DNA of 40,358 nucleotides, from NCBI GenBank assembly GCA_047722305.1, contig JBDNYM010000016.1, positions 1 to 40,358 on the forward strand. Reading direction: 5' to 3'. Under the pieces are notes generated by a model that worked only from the letters and a program-made list of their open reading frames with translations, was not told where the DNA came from and did no database searches. Below, one piece after another: positions 15,433 to 23,169 of the stretch; the stretch's first letter is position 1, and each line of letters starts with the position of its first letter. The position numbers and the translations under genes are program-made. This stretch comes from JAKVJE01 sp047722305. Lineage in GTDB: Bacteria > Actinomycetota > Actinomycetes > Actinomycetales > Microbacteriaceae.

Positions 15433-17888
15433 GCGCCGCGGGGACGAGACGGGGCGTCTGGGGCGGGTCCTCCGGCGATCGCTGGGTGATCGGCGGGGAC
15501 GCCGCCATGCTCATCGCCGTCATGGCGGTGGCGGTGTTCTCCGCCTGGCCGATCTACGCCACCTCGGCGCTGCCGGCCATGGCGCTGCTGGCGCTCGCCG
15601 GCGGGATGGGCGTGGCGGCGTGGCTGCGCCGGTCGCCGCGGCGGCTGCCGGTCGGGGTGCTGATCGGAGTGCTCGGATATCTCATCCCGGCGTTGCTGGC
15701 GGGCGCCCCGAGCGCGCTGGACTCGTTCCCCGATGGGCTGTTGCGTGCACTCCGGGCCGCGGTGACCGGGCCGGTGACGGTGTGGCGCGAGCTGCTCACC
15801 GTCCGCATCCCGGTGGGGACGTTCGAATCGCTGCTGATCGGCTTCCTGATCCCGGCCTACCTCGGGTCGCTGGCCGCCTGGGCGGCGCTGCGCTCGTCGC
15901 GCCCGCGGTGGGGATGGGCGGTGCCCGCTCTGGCGCCCCTGTTCGCTTTCGGGATCGTGTTCGGTGCGGTCGTGCCGTCGGCGCCGCTGCGGCTCGGTCC
16001 GCTGACGGTTCCGGCGGGACGCGAGGTCGCCGTCGGCCTGCTGCAGCTGTTCGTGGTCCTGGTGTGGTTGCGCTGGCGGCGCTCGGCCGGCTCGTCCGCG
16101 GCCGTCTCGCCGCGCGTCCTGGCCGGCTCGGCGGCAGGGGTCGCCCTCATCGTGGTGCTGGCGCTCTCGGCCGGCGTCGTCGGCGCGCCCGGTCTGCTGG
16201 CCTCGTCGGCGCGGGATGTCCCTCGGGCCGTCGTGAAGCCGGAGGTGCGGCATCCTGCCGATTCCAGTCCCTTATCCGCATTCCGTGCGAATTTCGCCTC
16301 CGACCGCCTGCATCGCCCGCTGCTGAGGGTGTCGGGGGCCGATCGCGTGCGCTTCGCCAGCCTGCCGGTCTACACCGGCGCGGCGTTCGTCGCCGGGGAC
16401 GGCGCAGAGAAGGCCGCCGTGGGCGCTGACCGGGCGCAGGAGGGCGCGGCCGCGGGCGGCTACGTGCGCGTTCCGACCGCGCTCGATCCTCCCGGCGGCA
16501 CCAGTCGGACGGCCACCATCACGGTCGACGGCTACTCCTCATCGTGGGTGCCGCTGCCGGGGGCCCTGGTCTCGGCCGGGTTCCGCTTTCCCAACGGGTC
16601 GGAGCGCTTCTACTACGACGACGCGCAGGGCGCCGGCTTCCTGTCGGGGACGCGGCTGGGCACGGGCGACTCCTACACGGTCGTCTATCGGATGCAGACC
16701 GCTGCCGGCGCCGACATCCTCGGCCCCGGGCCCGGGGATCACAACGGGGTGACCGATCGGAGCCTGCCCCACCTGGAGAAGTGGGTGCAGGCGCAGCACG
16801 GCCGGGCGACGGTGGCCGGGGTGCGGCAGCTCATCGCCCAGCTCATGCTTCGCAGCTACCTGGGGCACAGCCGCGACCTGCCCACCGGCGACGCCACGTG
16901 GATGCCGGCCGGATACCGCTTCCGGGCCAGCGACGCCGGGCAGAATGCCCAGCGGATCGAGGCGATGTTCGCCGACATGCTGAGTTCCCGCTTCCAAGAC
17001 TGCACGCAGGGGCGGACCCAGTGCGCCGCCACGGTCGGAGACCAGGAGCAGTATGCGACGGCCGGGGCGCTCGTCGCACGGGCGGTCGGCTTCCCCTCCC
17101 GGGTGGTGCTGGGGGCGAAGGTGCGCGGCAGCGGCACCGTCACCGGTGCAGACGTCACCGCCTGGGTTGAGATCCGGGCCGCCGACGGACGCTGGGTGCC
17201 CATCGACGTCGTCCCCCGCACCGATAACGAGTTCGTGGAGGATCGGACCACCGACACCTACCGGCAGTACGCCGTGCAGGTGCCGCCGCAGAGCGCACAG
17301 CGGCTCGACGCGCCCGAGGCGCATCCTGCCGGCGGGGGCGGAAGCCAGTCGTCGACGACGAAGCAGGGCGCCGCGGCCCGGGTCTGGGATGTCGTCTTCG
17401 CCGTGCTGCGAGTGCTGCTGCTGGTGGCGCTGCTGGCCGGCCCGATCTGGGGGATGCTGCTCGTGAAGGCGCTGCGCCGGACGCGGCGGCGGCGCGGCTC
17501 GCCGGAAGTCGTCATCCACAACGGATGGCGGCAGTACGTGGACGACGCGATCGACCGAGGTCAGACGCCGCCGGGCAATCGCACGCGGAAGGAGACCGCG
17601 GCTCTGTACGACACCGACGCTGGCGCCCGGCTCGCGGCCTGGGCGGATCGGGCCCAGTTCGCCGGTGCGGGCGTGACGGAGGACGAGGCCCGCTCCTACT
17701 GGGCGGTGCTGCACGAGGACTCGCGCGGTGCGCTGGCCGGCCGGCCGACGTGGCGGCGGTGGCTGGCCCGGTGGTCCCCGCGGTCGCTGCTGCGGTCGCC
17801 GTGGCGATCTCGACGTGTCGTTCGCCTGCCCTGGAGGCGGACGAATCCGCGCGGAGAGGCCGAACGTGGCGCTGGTGCTCTACGGTAG
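15429..17888 (+). CDS. Polytopic transglutaminase-fold protein with lost catalytic Cys and His
   Basis: An 819-residue protein. About seven N-terminal membrane helices (residues ~25-260) precede an extracytoplasmic domain. One more helix near 655-680 and a cytoplasmic tail follow. The transglutaminase-core signature is clear: EQYATAGALVARAVGFPSRVVLG followed by VTAWVEIRAADGRWVPIDVVP. The nucleophile position, normally GDCEQ, reads GDQEQ (Gln539). The histidine of HAWVE is Thr577. Only the third triad residue, Asp593, remains. Both codons are unambiguous in the DNA, so the domain should not form a thioester. It may bind peptides or peptidoglycan instead. The ATG at 15429 overlaps the DUF58 stop. 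Whether relatives share the loss needs an alignment. Confidence 0.88.
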   Translation: MSAAGTRRGVWGGSSGDRWVIGGDAAMLIAVMAVAVFSAWPIYATSALPAMALLALAGGMGVAAWLRRSPRRLPVGVLIGVLGYLIPALLAGAPSALDSFPDGLLRALRAAVTGPVTVWRELLTVRIPVGTFESLLIGFLIPAYLGSLAAWAALRSSRPRWGWAVPALAPLFAFGIVFGAVVPSAPLRLGPLTVPAGREVAVGLLQLFVVLVWLRWRRSAGSSAAVSPRVLAGSAAGVALIVVLALSAGVVGAPGLLASSARDVPRAVVKPEVRHPADSSPLSAFRANFASDRLHRPLLRVSGADRVRFASLPVYTGAAFVAGDGAEKAAVGADRAQEGAAAGGYVRVPTALDPPGGTSRTATITVDGYSSSWVPLPGALVSAGFRFPNGSERFYYDDAQGAGFLSGTRLGTGDSYTVVYRMQTAAGADILGPGPGDHNGVTDRSLPHLEKWVQAQHGRATVAGVRQLIAQLMLRSYLGHSRDLPTGDATWMPAGYRFRASDAGQNAQRIEAMFADMLSSRFQDCTQGRTQCAATVGDQEQYATAGALVARAVGFPSRVVLGAKVRGSGTVTGADVTAWVEIRAADGRWVPIDVVPRTDNEFVEDRTTDTYRQYAVQVPPQSAQRLDAPEAHPAGGGGSQSSTTKQGAAARVWDVVFAVLRVLLLVALLAGPIWGMLLVKALRRTRRRRGSPEVVIHNGWRQYVDDAIDRGQTPPGNRTRKETAALYDTDAGARLAAWADRAQFAGAGVTEDEARSYWAVLHEDSRGALAGRPTWRRWLARWSPRSLLRSPWRSRRVVRLPWRRTNPRGEAERGAGALR

Positions 17889-17967
17889 TGGGACCGGCGC
17901 AGCGCCGGGAACGATCCGAGCAGCACGGAAGGGGGCCCAGGCCCCAGTCGGAGCTTGGGGAACGTCC

Positions 17968-18912
17968 ATGAGCACGAAGAACGAGTCTGGGCCCGGGATG
18001 CACGGCTCTTGGCAGCGCATCGCGGCCGATCCTTCGTCCACTCCCGAGCAGCTGCGCGAGGCGATCAGCAATGATCCCGCCGCGATGCCGCTGGCCGCGA
18101 TCAACCCCAACGTCGACGAGCCCCTGCGCGAGTGGTTGTGGCGGTACGGCGGACCGGCGGTGCAGCAGGCGATGCTCGGCGCCGGCGGCTCGACCCCCGA
18201 GTCCAGCGCCCCGTCCGTTCCCGGGGCTCGGGACGCCGGGCTCGTCGAAGGCGAGGCTCTGTCCGGTTCGCAGCCCCGCGACGCTGGGTTCGGCGGGGAC
18301 GTGTCACCGGACTCGGGGGCGTCGTCGGCGGACTGGGAATCGAAACCCGTCGGGCCCATCCAGGTGACGCCGATCGACTCGGACGGGCTCATCGCCGAGG
18401 TCCCGGGAGTGACGACCTCGGGTGGCCCCGCGGATGCGAGGCGCTCACAGCCGGTCGCGCAGACGGACCCGTATGCGGGCGCCGGGGTCGCGGGGCTCGA
18501 CTCGGACATCGATGAGCAGACCGTGTTCGCCCCCTGCCGCGAGCGCGAGGAGGATCTGGATGCGACGGTGTTCGTCGAGCGCCGGCGCGTTTTCGGTCGG
18601 CTCCAGGTCGAGGGCGGAGAGGTCTTCGATCTCGATCGCTCGCGCGTCCTGGTGGGGCGTCGCCCGCGCGCCGACGGCGACACGGACATCCAGATCGTGC
18701 GGTTGCGCGATCCCGACAAGACGGTGTCGAAGCGGCACCTGCGCCTCGAGTACGAAGACGGCGCCTGGTATGCGACCGACCTGGAGTCGACCAACGGCAC
18801 GATCATGGTGGTCGACGGCACCGAGCAGGAGTTGATCCCGCTGACAAGGACGGCCGTGGCCGGGCCGCTGCAGATCGGTTTCCTCACCGTGTCGCTGCTG
18901 CCGGCGGAGTAG
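17968..18912 (+). CDS. FHA-domain protein with N-terminal LRV-like segment
   Basis: The 314-residue protein is cytoplasmic. Residues about 12-60 (IAADPSSTPEQLREAI... and INPNVDEPLREWLWRYG) resemble the variant leucine-rich repeat segment found in actinobacterial FHA partners. A disordered acidic linker follows. Two possible phospho-acceptor motifs come next, EQTVF (Thr185) and DATVF (Thr200), resembling the GarA/OdhI switch site ahead of its FHA domain. The C-terminal FHA domain (about 210-314) has GRRPRADG, TVSKRHLRL and DLESTNGT, the phosphothreonine-binding residues. The start at 17968 follows GGAGCTTGGGGA. It lies 79 nt after the transglutaminase-fold gene. I infer that it is a substrate and reader of the cluster kinase. 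Confidence 0.88.
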   Translation: MSTKNESGPGMHGSWQRIAADPSSTPEQLREAISNDPAAMPLAAINPNVDEPLREWLWRYGGPAVQQAMLGAGGSTPESSAPSVPGARDAGLVEGEALSGSQPRDAGFGGDVSPDSGASSADWESKPVGPIQVTPIDSDGLIAEVPGVTTSGGPADARRSQPVAQTDPYAGAGVAGLDSDIDEQTVFAPCREREEDLDATVFVERRRVFGRLQVEGGEVFDLDRSRVLVGRRPRADGDTDIQIVRLRDPDKTVSKRHLRLEYEDGAWYATDLESTNGTIMVVDGTEQELIPLTRTAVAGPLQIGFLTVSLLPAE

Positions 18913-18947
18913 CAGAACCGGGGGATTCCGGGGCGGTTTCTGCAGCT

Positions 18948-19193
18948 GTGCCGCCCGGCGGCTCCCGAGCGGCGCCGCCCGATGCGGCCCTGGACGATCG
19001 GCTGCCAGACCAGCATCCGCTGAGCATCGTCTCCGTGTCCTGCCGGCTGGCCGGGACCTCGGTGGCGGACTGGCCCGCGACTGCCATGCCCCCGAGACGA
19101 GCCGGGAAGTGCCGTCGCGGGTTGTGGCGGATGGCTGCGGATGTGGCCGCCGTGGCCGGGATCGCCGCGTGGGTGCTGTCCGGGAGTGCGTGA
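18948..19193 (+). CDS. Possible small membrane protein (81 aa)
   Basis: A GTG-started frame of 81 codons runs from just after the FHA gene. Its codons keep the high third-position G+C of its neighbours. The C-terminal 30 residues are a basic stretch followed by a hydrophobic helix (MAADVAAVAGIAAWVLSG), so it would be tail-anchored if made. There is no good ribosome-binding site at 18948. An in-frame ATG at 19086 would give only the 35-residue membrane part. No family is recognised. It fills an otherwise empty 316-nt spacer in the signalling cluster, but could be a chance frame. Confidence 0.3.
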   Translation: MPPGGSRAAPPDAALDDRLPDQHPLSIVSVSCRLAGTSVADWPATAMPPRRAGKCRRGLWRMAADVAAVAGIAAWVLSGSA

Positions 19194-19228
19194 GGGCCTC
19201 GGGTGTGCCGGCGCAGCCGCCCCCGGCC

Positions 19229-19900
19229 TCACCGCCGCCGGCGGTGGATGCCGGGCAGTTCGATGGCGATGTGCAGTCGCGGCGCGGCCGGCATCACCCA
19301 GTGGTAGTGACGGGCCAGCAGCGACAGGGTCGCCCCCGATCCGATGGCCAGGAACAGCCCTAGGACGGGCAGTTGGAGCTTGGCCAGGACGAGCATCTCG
19401 ACCGACGCCAGCAGGGCGCTGGTCGCGTACAGGGTGTTGCCGCCGAAGACGGCGGGCCGGCGTCCCAGCAGCACGTCGCGCACCAACCCGCCGCCGATCA
19501 CGGTGATGACCCCGAGCATGATGGCCGGCAGCCAGCTGAGCCCGGCGGTCAGGGCCCGCTGGGTGCCCACCGACGCCCAGCAGCCGATCGCCAGGGCGTC
19601 CATCACCAGCAGCCACTGCTGCGATCGCGCCGACTCGAACGGCACGACGAGCACCACCACCGCGCCCGCGATCGACACCACCAGGTAGTAGGGGTCGGTG
19701 AGGGCGACGGCCGTGCCCTGCTGCAGCAGCACGTCGCGCAGCATCCCGCCGCCCAGGCCGGAGGCGATGGCCAGCACGCACACGCCGAAGAAGTCGAGCC
19801 GGGCGAGCCGGGCGCTGATCCCGCCCAGCACGGCGTTGGCGAAGACGCCTACCAGATCGACGATGGACACCACGAGGTCGATGGTCTGATTGCCGAACAT
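19229..19900 (-). CDS. TRIC-type cation channel family protein (UPF0126/YadS-like)
   Basis: The 223-residue membrane protein has about seven hydrophobic segments in two related halves. Each half carries the family's glycine motif: ASGLGGGMLRDVLL in the first and VIGGGLVRDVLLGRRPAVF in the second. Bacterial and archaeal relatives of this family form trimeric cation channels. The ATG at 19900 is preceded on its strand by CAGGAG at good spacing; the frame is open further up but lacks such a site. A TACGCT box at 19939-19944 could be its -10. It is divergent from the second FHA gene, with a 127-nt shared upstream region. No link to the kinase cluster is evident beyond position. Confidence 0.88.
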   Translation of the reverse strand: MFGNQTIDLVVSIVDLVGVFANAVLGGISARLARLDFFGVCVLAIASGLGGGMLRDVLLQQGTAVALTDPYYLVVSIAGAVVVLVVPFESARSQQWLLVMDALAIGCWASVGTQRALTAGLSWLPAIMLGVITVIGGGLVRDVLLGRRPAVFGGNTLYATSALLASVEMLVLAKLQLPVLGLFLAIGSGATLSLLARHYHWVMPAAPRLHIAIELPGIHRRRR

Positions 19901-20027
19901 CCCGGCAGCTCCTGGGGCAGGCGAAAGGTGATGGCTCCAGCGTACCGGGGGCTCACGGGGTTTCGCCCGGCGGCCGGAGGCGCGGTGTGGGAAAGTGTGA
20001 CCGGCACATGACGAGAGGATGAGGCGG

Positions 20028-21185
20028 ATGGACGAGGCAGACGGGACGGCGGTCACGGACGGTGAGATCACGGCGAGCCGGCTGCGCGAACTGGTCGAGG
20101 AGGACCGATCCGCCGGCGTCGACGCCCTGCTGCATCCCGCGGCCGACGCCGACCTGCGCGCCTGGATCTGGGCTCGCCTGGGGCAGGAGGACCGCGATCG
20201 CGTCCTCAGCCTCTACAACGCCCGGCGAGTCGAGGCCGAGGGCGGGGCCGAGCTCGGACTGGCGGCGGATGAGAGCGCTCCCGCGGCGGGTGCGTCTGCG
20301 GTGACAGGGCCGACGGATGAGCCGATGATCCCTCCGGTCGATCCGACGACTGCTCGTGTCGGATCCGTGAGGACTCCTGACGACCCGATCGGTGCCGCGC
20401 TGGTTGACGCTGAGACGCCGACTCAGGTCGAGCCAGTGATGCCTCCGGTTGAGCCCGCATCAGCTGACGCCGTTCCGATCGTGTCGGCTTCCGTTCTGAG
20501 CGTCGAAACTCCGGCAGAGACCGCTGCCGAACCGGTGGTCGCATTGCCGGATCGGGCTGTCCCAGCGACCAGCGGAGAATCCGGGGTCGTCGAGGAGGCT
20601 GCGCAGGCTGAACTTCATCCGGCCTCCGGGCCGGCGATCGAAGTCGAACCCGAGGCACCCATCCCGGCGCCGAAGGCACCCCCGCGGGCTGCTGCGCCCG
20701 TGGCCCCGTCCGCCCCGGCGCAGCCCTTGGGGCCGCCGGCCCGTCCCCTGGGGGGTCGGCGCCCGGCGGCCCTCGACGAGACCAGGGCCACGCCGATCAT
20801 CAACACAGGTCGTTTCCCGTCCGGCTGGCGGCTATCGCCGGATGAGCCGATGCGGTCCCGGCGTCCGGCGCCCTTGGCGGTTTTGGCCTTCGCGACCGGT
20901 GAGCGGGTCGAGGTGGTCTCGCCGCGCGTCGTCCTGGGCCGCAACCCGGCGCAGGAGGGCGAGGGCACCCAGCTGCTGCGCCTGCCCGATCCGGGCCGGG
21001 CGGTCTCGCGCAACCACGCCTTGTTGGAGCTGGTGGACGGCCGCTGGTTCATCACGGACCTGCAATCCACGAACGGGACCTATGCCGTGATGGGGAATCG
21101 TGACGTGCAGCTGCCGGCCGGCCGGCCGGTGGAGGTGCGCGGCGCGGTCCGCATCGGCGGCTACGAGGTCGCGTTCGCCTCCTGA
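20028..21185 (+). CDS. FHA-domain protein, second of the cluster
   Basis: The 385-residue cytoplasmic protein starts with an acidic helical segment (SRLRELVEEDRSAGVDALLHP... and LRAWIWARLG) that parallels the N-terminus of the first FHA protein. A long Pro/Ala/Glu-rich disordered linker (about 75-255) follows. The FHA domain occupies the last 100 residues, with GRNPAQEGEG, AVSRNHALLEL and DLQSTNGT. The TV motifs of the first FHA protein are not repeated here. An ATG at 20028 is preferred because AGAGG lies 9 nt upstream; 20019 is in frame but has the same site adjacent. It probably reads phosphothreonine marks made by the kinase at 6042 (inference). Confidence 0.87.
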   Translation: MDEADGTAVTDGEITASRLRELVEEDRSAGVDALLHPAADADLRAWIWARLGQEDRDRVLSLYNARRVEAEGGAELGLAADESAPAAGASAVTGPTDEPMIPPVDPTTARVGSVRTPDDPIGAALVDAETPTQVEPVMPPVEPASADAVPIVSASVLSVETPAETAAEPVVALPDRAVPATSGESGVVEEAAQAELHPASGPAIEVEPEAPIPAPKAPPRAAAPVAPSAPAQPLGPPARPLGGRRPAALDETRATPIINTGRFPSGWRLSPDEPMRSRRPAPLAVLAFATGERVEVVSPRVVLGRNPAQEGEGTQLLRLPDPGRAVSRNHALLELVDGRWFITDLQSTNGTYAVMGNRDVQLPAGRPVEVRGAVRIGGYEVAFAS

Positions 21186-21203
21186 GGCGGGGATCGGCCG
21201 GAA

Positions 21204-21232
21204 TGGACTCCGTTCGGCAACTGGCATATACT
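21204..21232 (+). promoter_or_regulatory. Promoter of tRNA-Arg
   Basis: TGGACT (21204-21209) and TATACT (21227-21232) are separated by exactly 17 nt, close to the housekeeping consensus. Transcription would start near 21239, about 20 nt before the mature tRNA. It is among the clearest promoters in the window. Confidence 0.65.
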
Positions 21233-21260
21233 TTCGGATTGCACTGCCTTGGTGGCGCAT

Positions 21261-21334
<74 letters not shown>

Positions 21335-21349
21335 CACCCTTTCTTGGCC

Positions 21350-21512
21350 TCGAACTCAGGGCATCCGTCCAGATGTAGGACGTTGGCGTCCTGGGTTCCG
21401 TTGATCCCGCTCGGATGTCCTGATTCCCGTCGACGGACTCGGGGGATTCGCCAACCTCGGGAGCACGTCCTTTGAATCCGGCGAAACTGGTACGGCCCCT
21501 GGGCTCGGCGAC
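21350..21512. repeat. Degenerate ~21-nt repeat cluster after tRNA-Arg
   Basis: At least four related units follow the tRNA: GCGTCCTGGGTTCCGTTGA (21386 on), ATGTCCTGATTCCCGTCGA (21415 on), ACGTCCTTTGAATCCGGCGA (21465 on) and ACGGCCCCTGGGCTCGGCGA (21492 on). They share an ACGTCC-CTGA-TTCGGCGA pattern with 586-622. Some pair with upstream inverted partners, for example CGAACTCAGG near 21351 and GGATTC near 21444, giving hairpins. The spacer 21335-21587 contains no gene I can support. Some of this may be transcribed as the tRNA trailer. Confidence 0.45.
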
Positions 21513-21587
21513 GTTCCTAGCCCGGCGAGTCAGAACTCGTCCCCGTGTCGAGCGGCTTGGCGCCGGTCGGGCGGGGGGTCCGCCCCA

Positions 21588-21622
21588 AGTGTCTCTATAG
21601 TCTACTCAGTGTCTATCATAGT
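21588..21622 (+). promoter_or_regulatory. Tandem direct repeat over the promoter of the GNAT/EamA operon
   Basis: AGTGTCTCTATAGT (21588-21601) is repeated as AGTGTCTATCATAGT (21608-21622), offset 20 bp, two helical turns. Each copy contains a -10-like hexamer, TATAGT (21596-21601) and TATCAT (21614-21619), ending 7 nt before an in-frame start codon (GTG 21609 and ATG 21627). This looks like a leaderless promoter overlapped by two operator half-sites. The regulator is unknown. Confidence 0.45.
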
Positions 21623-21626
21623 GGAC

Positions 21627-22166
21627 ATGAGTGCAGACTCCACGATCCGCATCGCCACCCGCGCCGACGCTCCAGCGTGTGCGGCGATCTACGCGCCCTA
21701 CGTCGCCGCTACGCCGATCACGTTCGAAACCGTTCCTCCGGACGCCGCCGAGATGGCCTGCCGCATCGATGCCGCGAACCAGCGGCACGCCTGGCTGGTC
21801 ATGGTGGAGCAGGGTCGCGTCGTCGGCTACGCCTATGGCAGCACGTTTGCGACTCGCGCCGCCTACGGCTGGGCGACCGAGGGGAGCATCTACCTCTATC
21901 CGGACTGCCACGGCACCGGGCGCGGGCGGGCGCTCTACTCCGAGCTCATCGAGCGGCTGCGCCGGCGCGGCTACCGTCGACTCGTCGACATCGTCACCCA
22001 GCCCAACGAGCCGAGCATGGGGCTGCACCGCGCGTTCGATTTCGCCGTCGTCGGCACGCTGCACCGGGTCGGCTGGAAGAACGGTTCCTGGCACGACGTC
22101 ACCTACCTGGAACTCGACCTCGCTCCGGAGGTCGCCGCCGGCCACATCCCACCCGCGATTTCATGA
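21627..22166 (+). CDS. GNAT N-acetyltransferase (phosphinothricin acetyltransferase-like)
   Basis: A 179-residue acetyl-CoA-dependent transferase. The start (IRIATRADAPACAAIYAPYV) and the ITFETVPPDAAEM segment are typical of the Pat/bar group, which acetylates small amines such as phosphinothricin or methionine sulfoximine. The acetyl-CoA loop appears as LYPDCHGTGRGRAL, followed by GLHRAFDFAVVGTLHRVGWKNGSWHDVTYLEL, also characteristic (in two adjoining parts). The ATG at 21627 has no ribosome-binding site and is probably leaderless; a GTG at 21609 would add six residues. The stop overlaps the EamA transporter start (ATGA), so acetylation and export of a toxic or waste compound may be coupled (inference). 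The exact substrate cannot be told. Confidence 0.87.
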   Translation: MSADSTIRIATRADAPACAAIYAPYVAATPITFETVPPDAAEMACRIDAANQRHAWLVMVEQGRVVGYAYGSTFATRAAYGWATEGSIYLYPDCHGTGRGRALYSELIERLRRRGYRRLVDIVTQPNEPSMGLHRAFDFAVVGTLHRVGWKNGSWHDVTYLELDLAPEVAAGHIPPAIS

Positions 22167-23035
22167 GTCGTGCCGCCGGGCGCGTCGCCATCACGATCAC
22201 CCTGGTCGCCTGGGCCGGATTCGCCCTGAGCGCCAGGCTGATCGCGTTCTCCTCGCTCAGCTCCCTCGAGGTCGCCGTGCTCCGGTACGTGACCGCGGTG
22301 ATCCTGCTCGTGCCCTGGTGGCGCTCGGCCTGGCGAGAGATCAGGACGCAACGCCCGTTCAGGATGATCCTCATGGCGGTGTGCAGCGGCCTTCCGTTCC
22401 AGCTGCTCACCGCCTTCGGGGCCGGCCATTCCAGCGCCACGCATGTCTCGATCATCAACGCCGGCGCGGCGCCCGTGCTCGTCGCCCTGATGATGCTCGT
22501 CACCCGCCGCCGGCGGCCGGCTCCTCGGGCTGCAGTCGCGCTCGCGCTCATCGCACTCGGCATCGCCATCCTCGCCCTCGGCACTCCGGGCGGCGGTCTC
22601 GGCATCTTGGCGCTGCTGGGGTCAGCGACGCTCTGGGCGGTCTACACCATCGCCCAAGGCGAAGCTCGGCTCTCCGCCCCGACCCTGATCCTTCTCAGCG
22701 CTGCGCCGTCGGCGGTCGTCGCGCTCGCGCTCGCGGCTCCGCAGCTCCCGCACCTTGTCGCGGCACCGCCGCACGAACTGGCGTTCTTCATCGCCACCCA
22801 GGGCATCGGCTCCGCGATCGTCTCCGTCGCGTGCTACGGGATCGCCGTCCGCACCCTCGGCGTCGGCACGTCCGCCCTGGCTGGCGCGTCGACCCCGATC
22901 ATCGTGGCGATCCTGTCGGCGCTCTTCCTCGGGGACCACCTCTCGGCCGCCGCCTGGATCGGCCTGGTCCTGGTCGTGCTCGGGATGCTCCTCTCGGTCG
23001 GCCGCCCCGCCCGCAGGATCGTCGAGGACGGTTGA
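22163..23035 (+). CDS. EamA/DMT-family transporter
   Basis: The 290-residue protein is almost entirely hydrophobic, with about ten membrane helices in two EamA repeats, the normal size and plan for this family. Recognisable parts include the first helix ending WAGFALSARLIA, the FLGDHLSAAAWIGLVLVVLGM segment that closes the second repeat, and a short cytoplasmic tail. Members usually export amino acids or metabolites by proton or substrate exchange. The ATG is set by the ATGA overlap with the acetyltransferase. It converges on the TspO gene with a 134-nt spacer in which I see no gene and no clear terminator. Confidence 0.88.
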   Translation: MSRAAGRVAITITLVAWAGFALSARLIAFSSLSSLEVAVLRYVTAVILLVPWWRSAWREIRTQRPFRMILMAVCSGLPFQLLTAFGAGHSSATHVSIINAGAAPVLVALMMLVTRRRRPAPRAAVALALIALGIAILALGTPGGGLGILALLGSATLWAVYTIAQGEARLSAPTLILLSAAPSAVVALALAAPQLPHLVAAPPHELAFFIATQGIGSAIVSVACYGIAVRTLGVGTSALAGASTPIIVAILSALFLGDHLSAAAWIGLVLVVLGMLLSVGRPARRIVEDG

Positions 23036-23169
23036 TGGGGCATCGACAGCCTCGCCCTGAGCATCGGCCCGAATGCTGATTTCCGAGGTCGCGCTCGATG
23101 CGCCCGAGGAGGTATCGGCTGCGCGGCTAGCGGGTGTCCCGGGCCGCGATCCAACCGTGACGTTCCTGT

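Noticed and set aside
15429..17888. Active extracellular transglutaminase or protease
   Set aside because: The nucleophilic Cys and the His of the triad are replaced by Gln539 and Thr577, so thiol catalysis is not expected.
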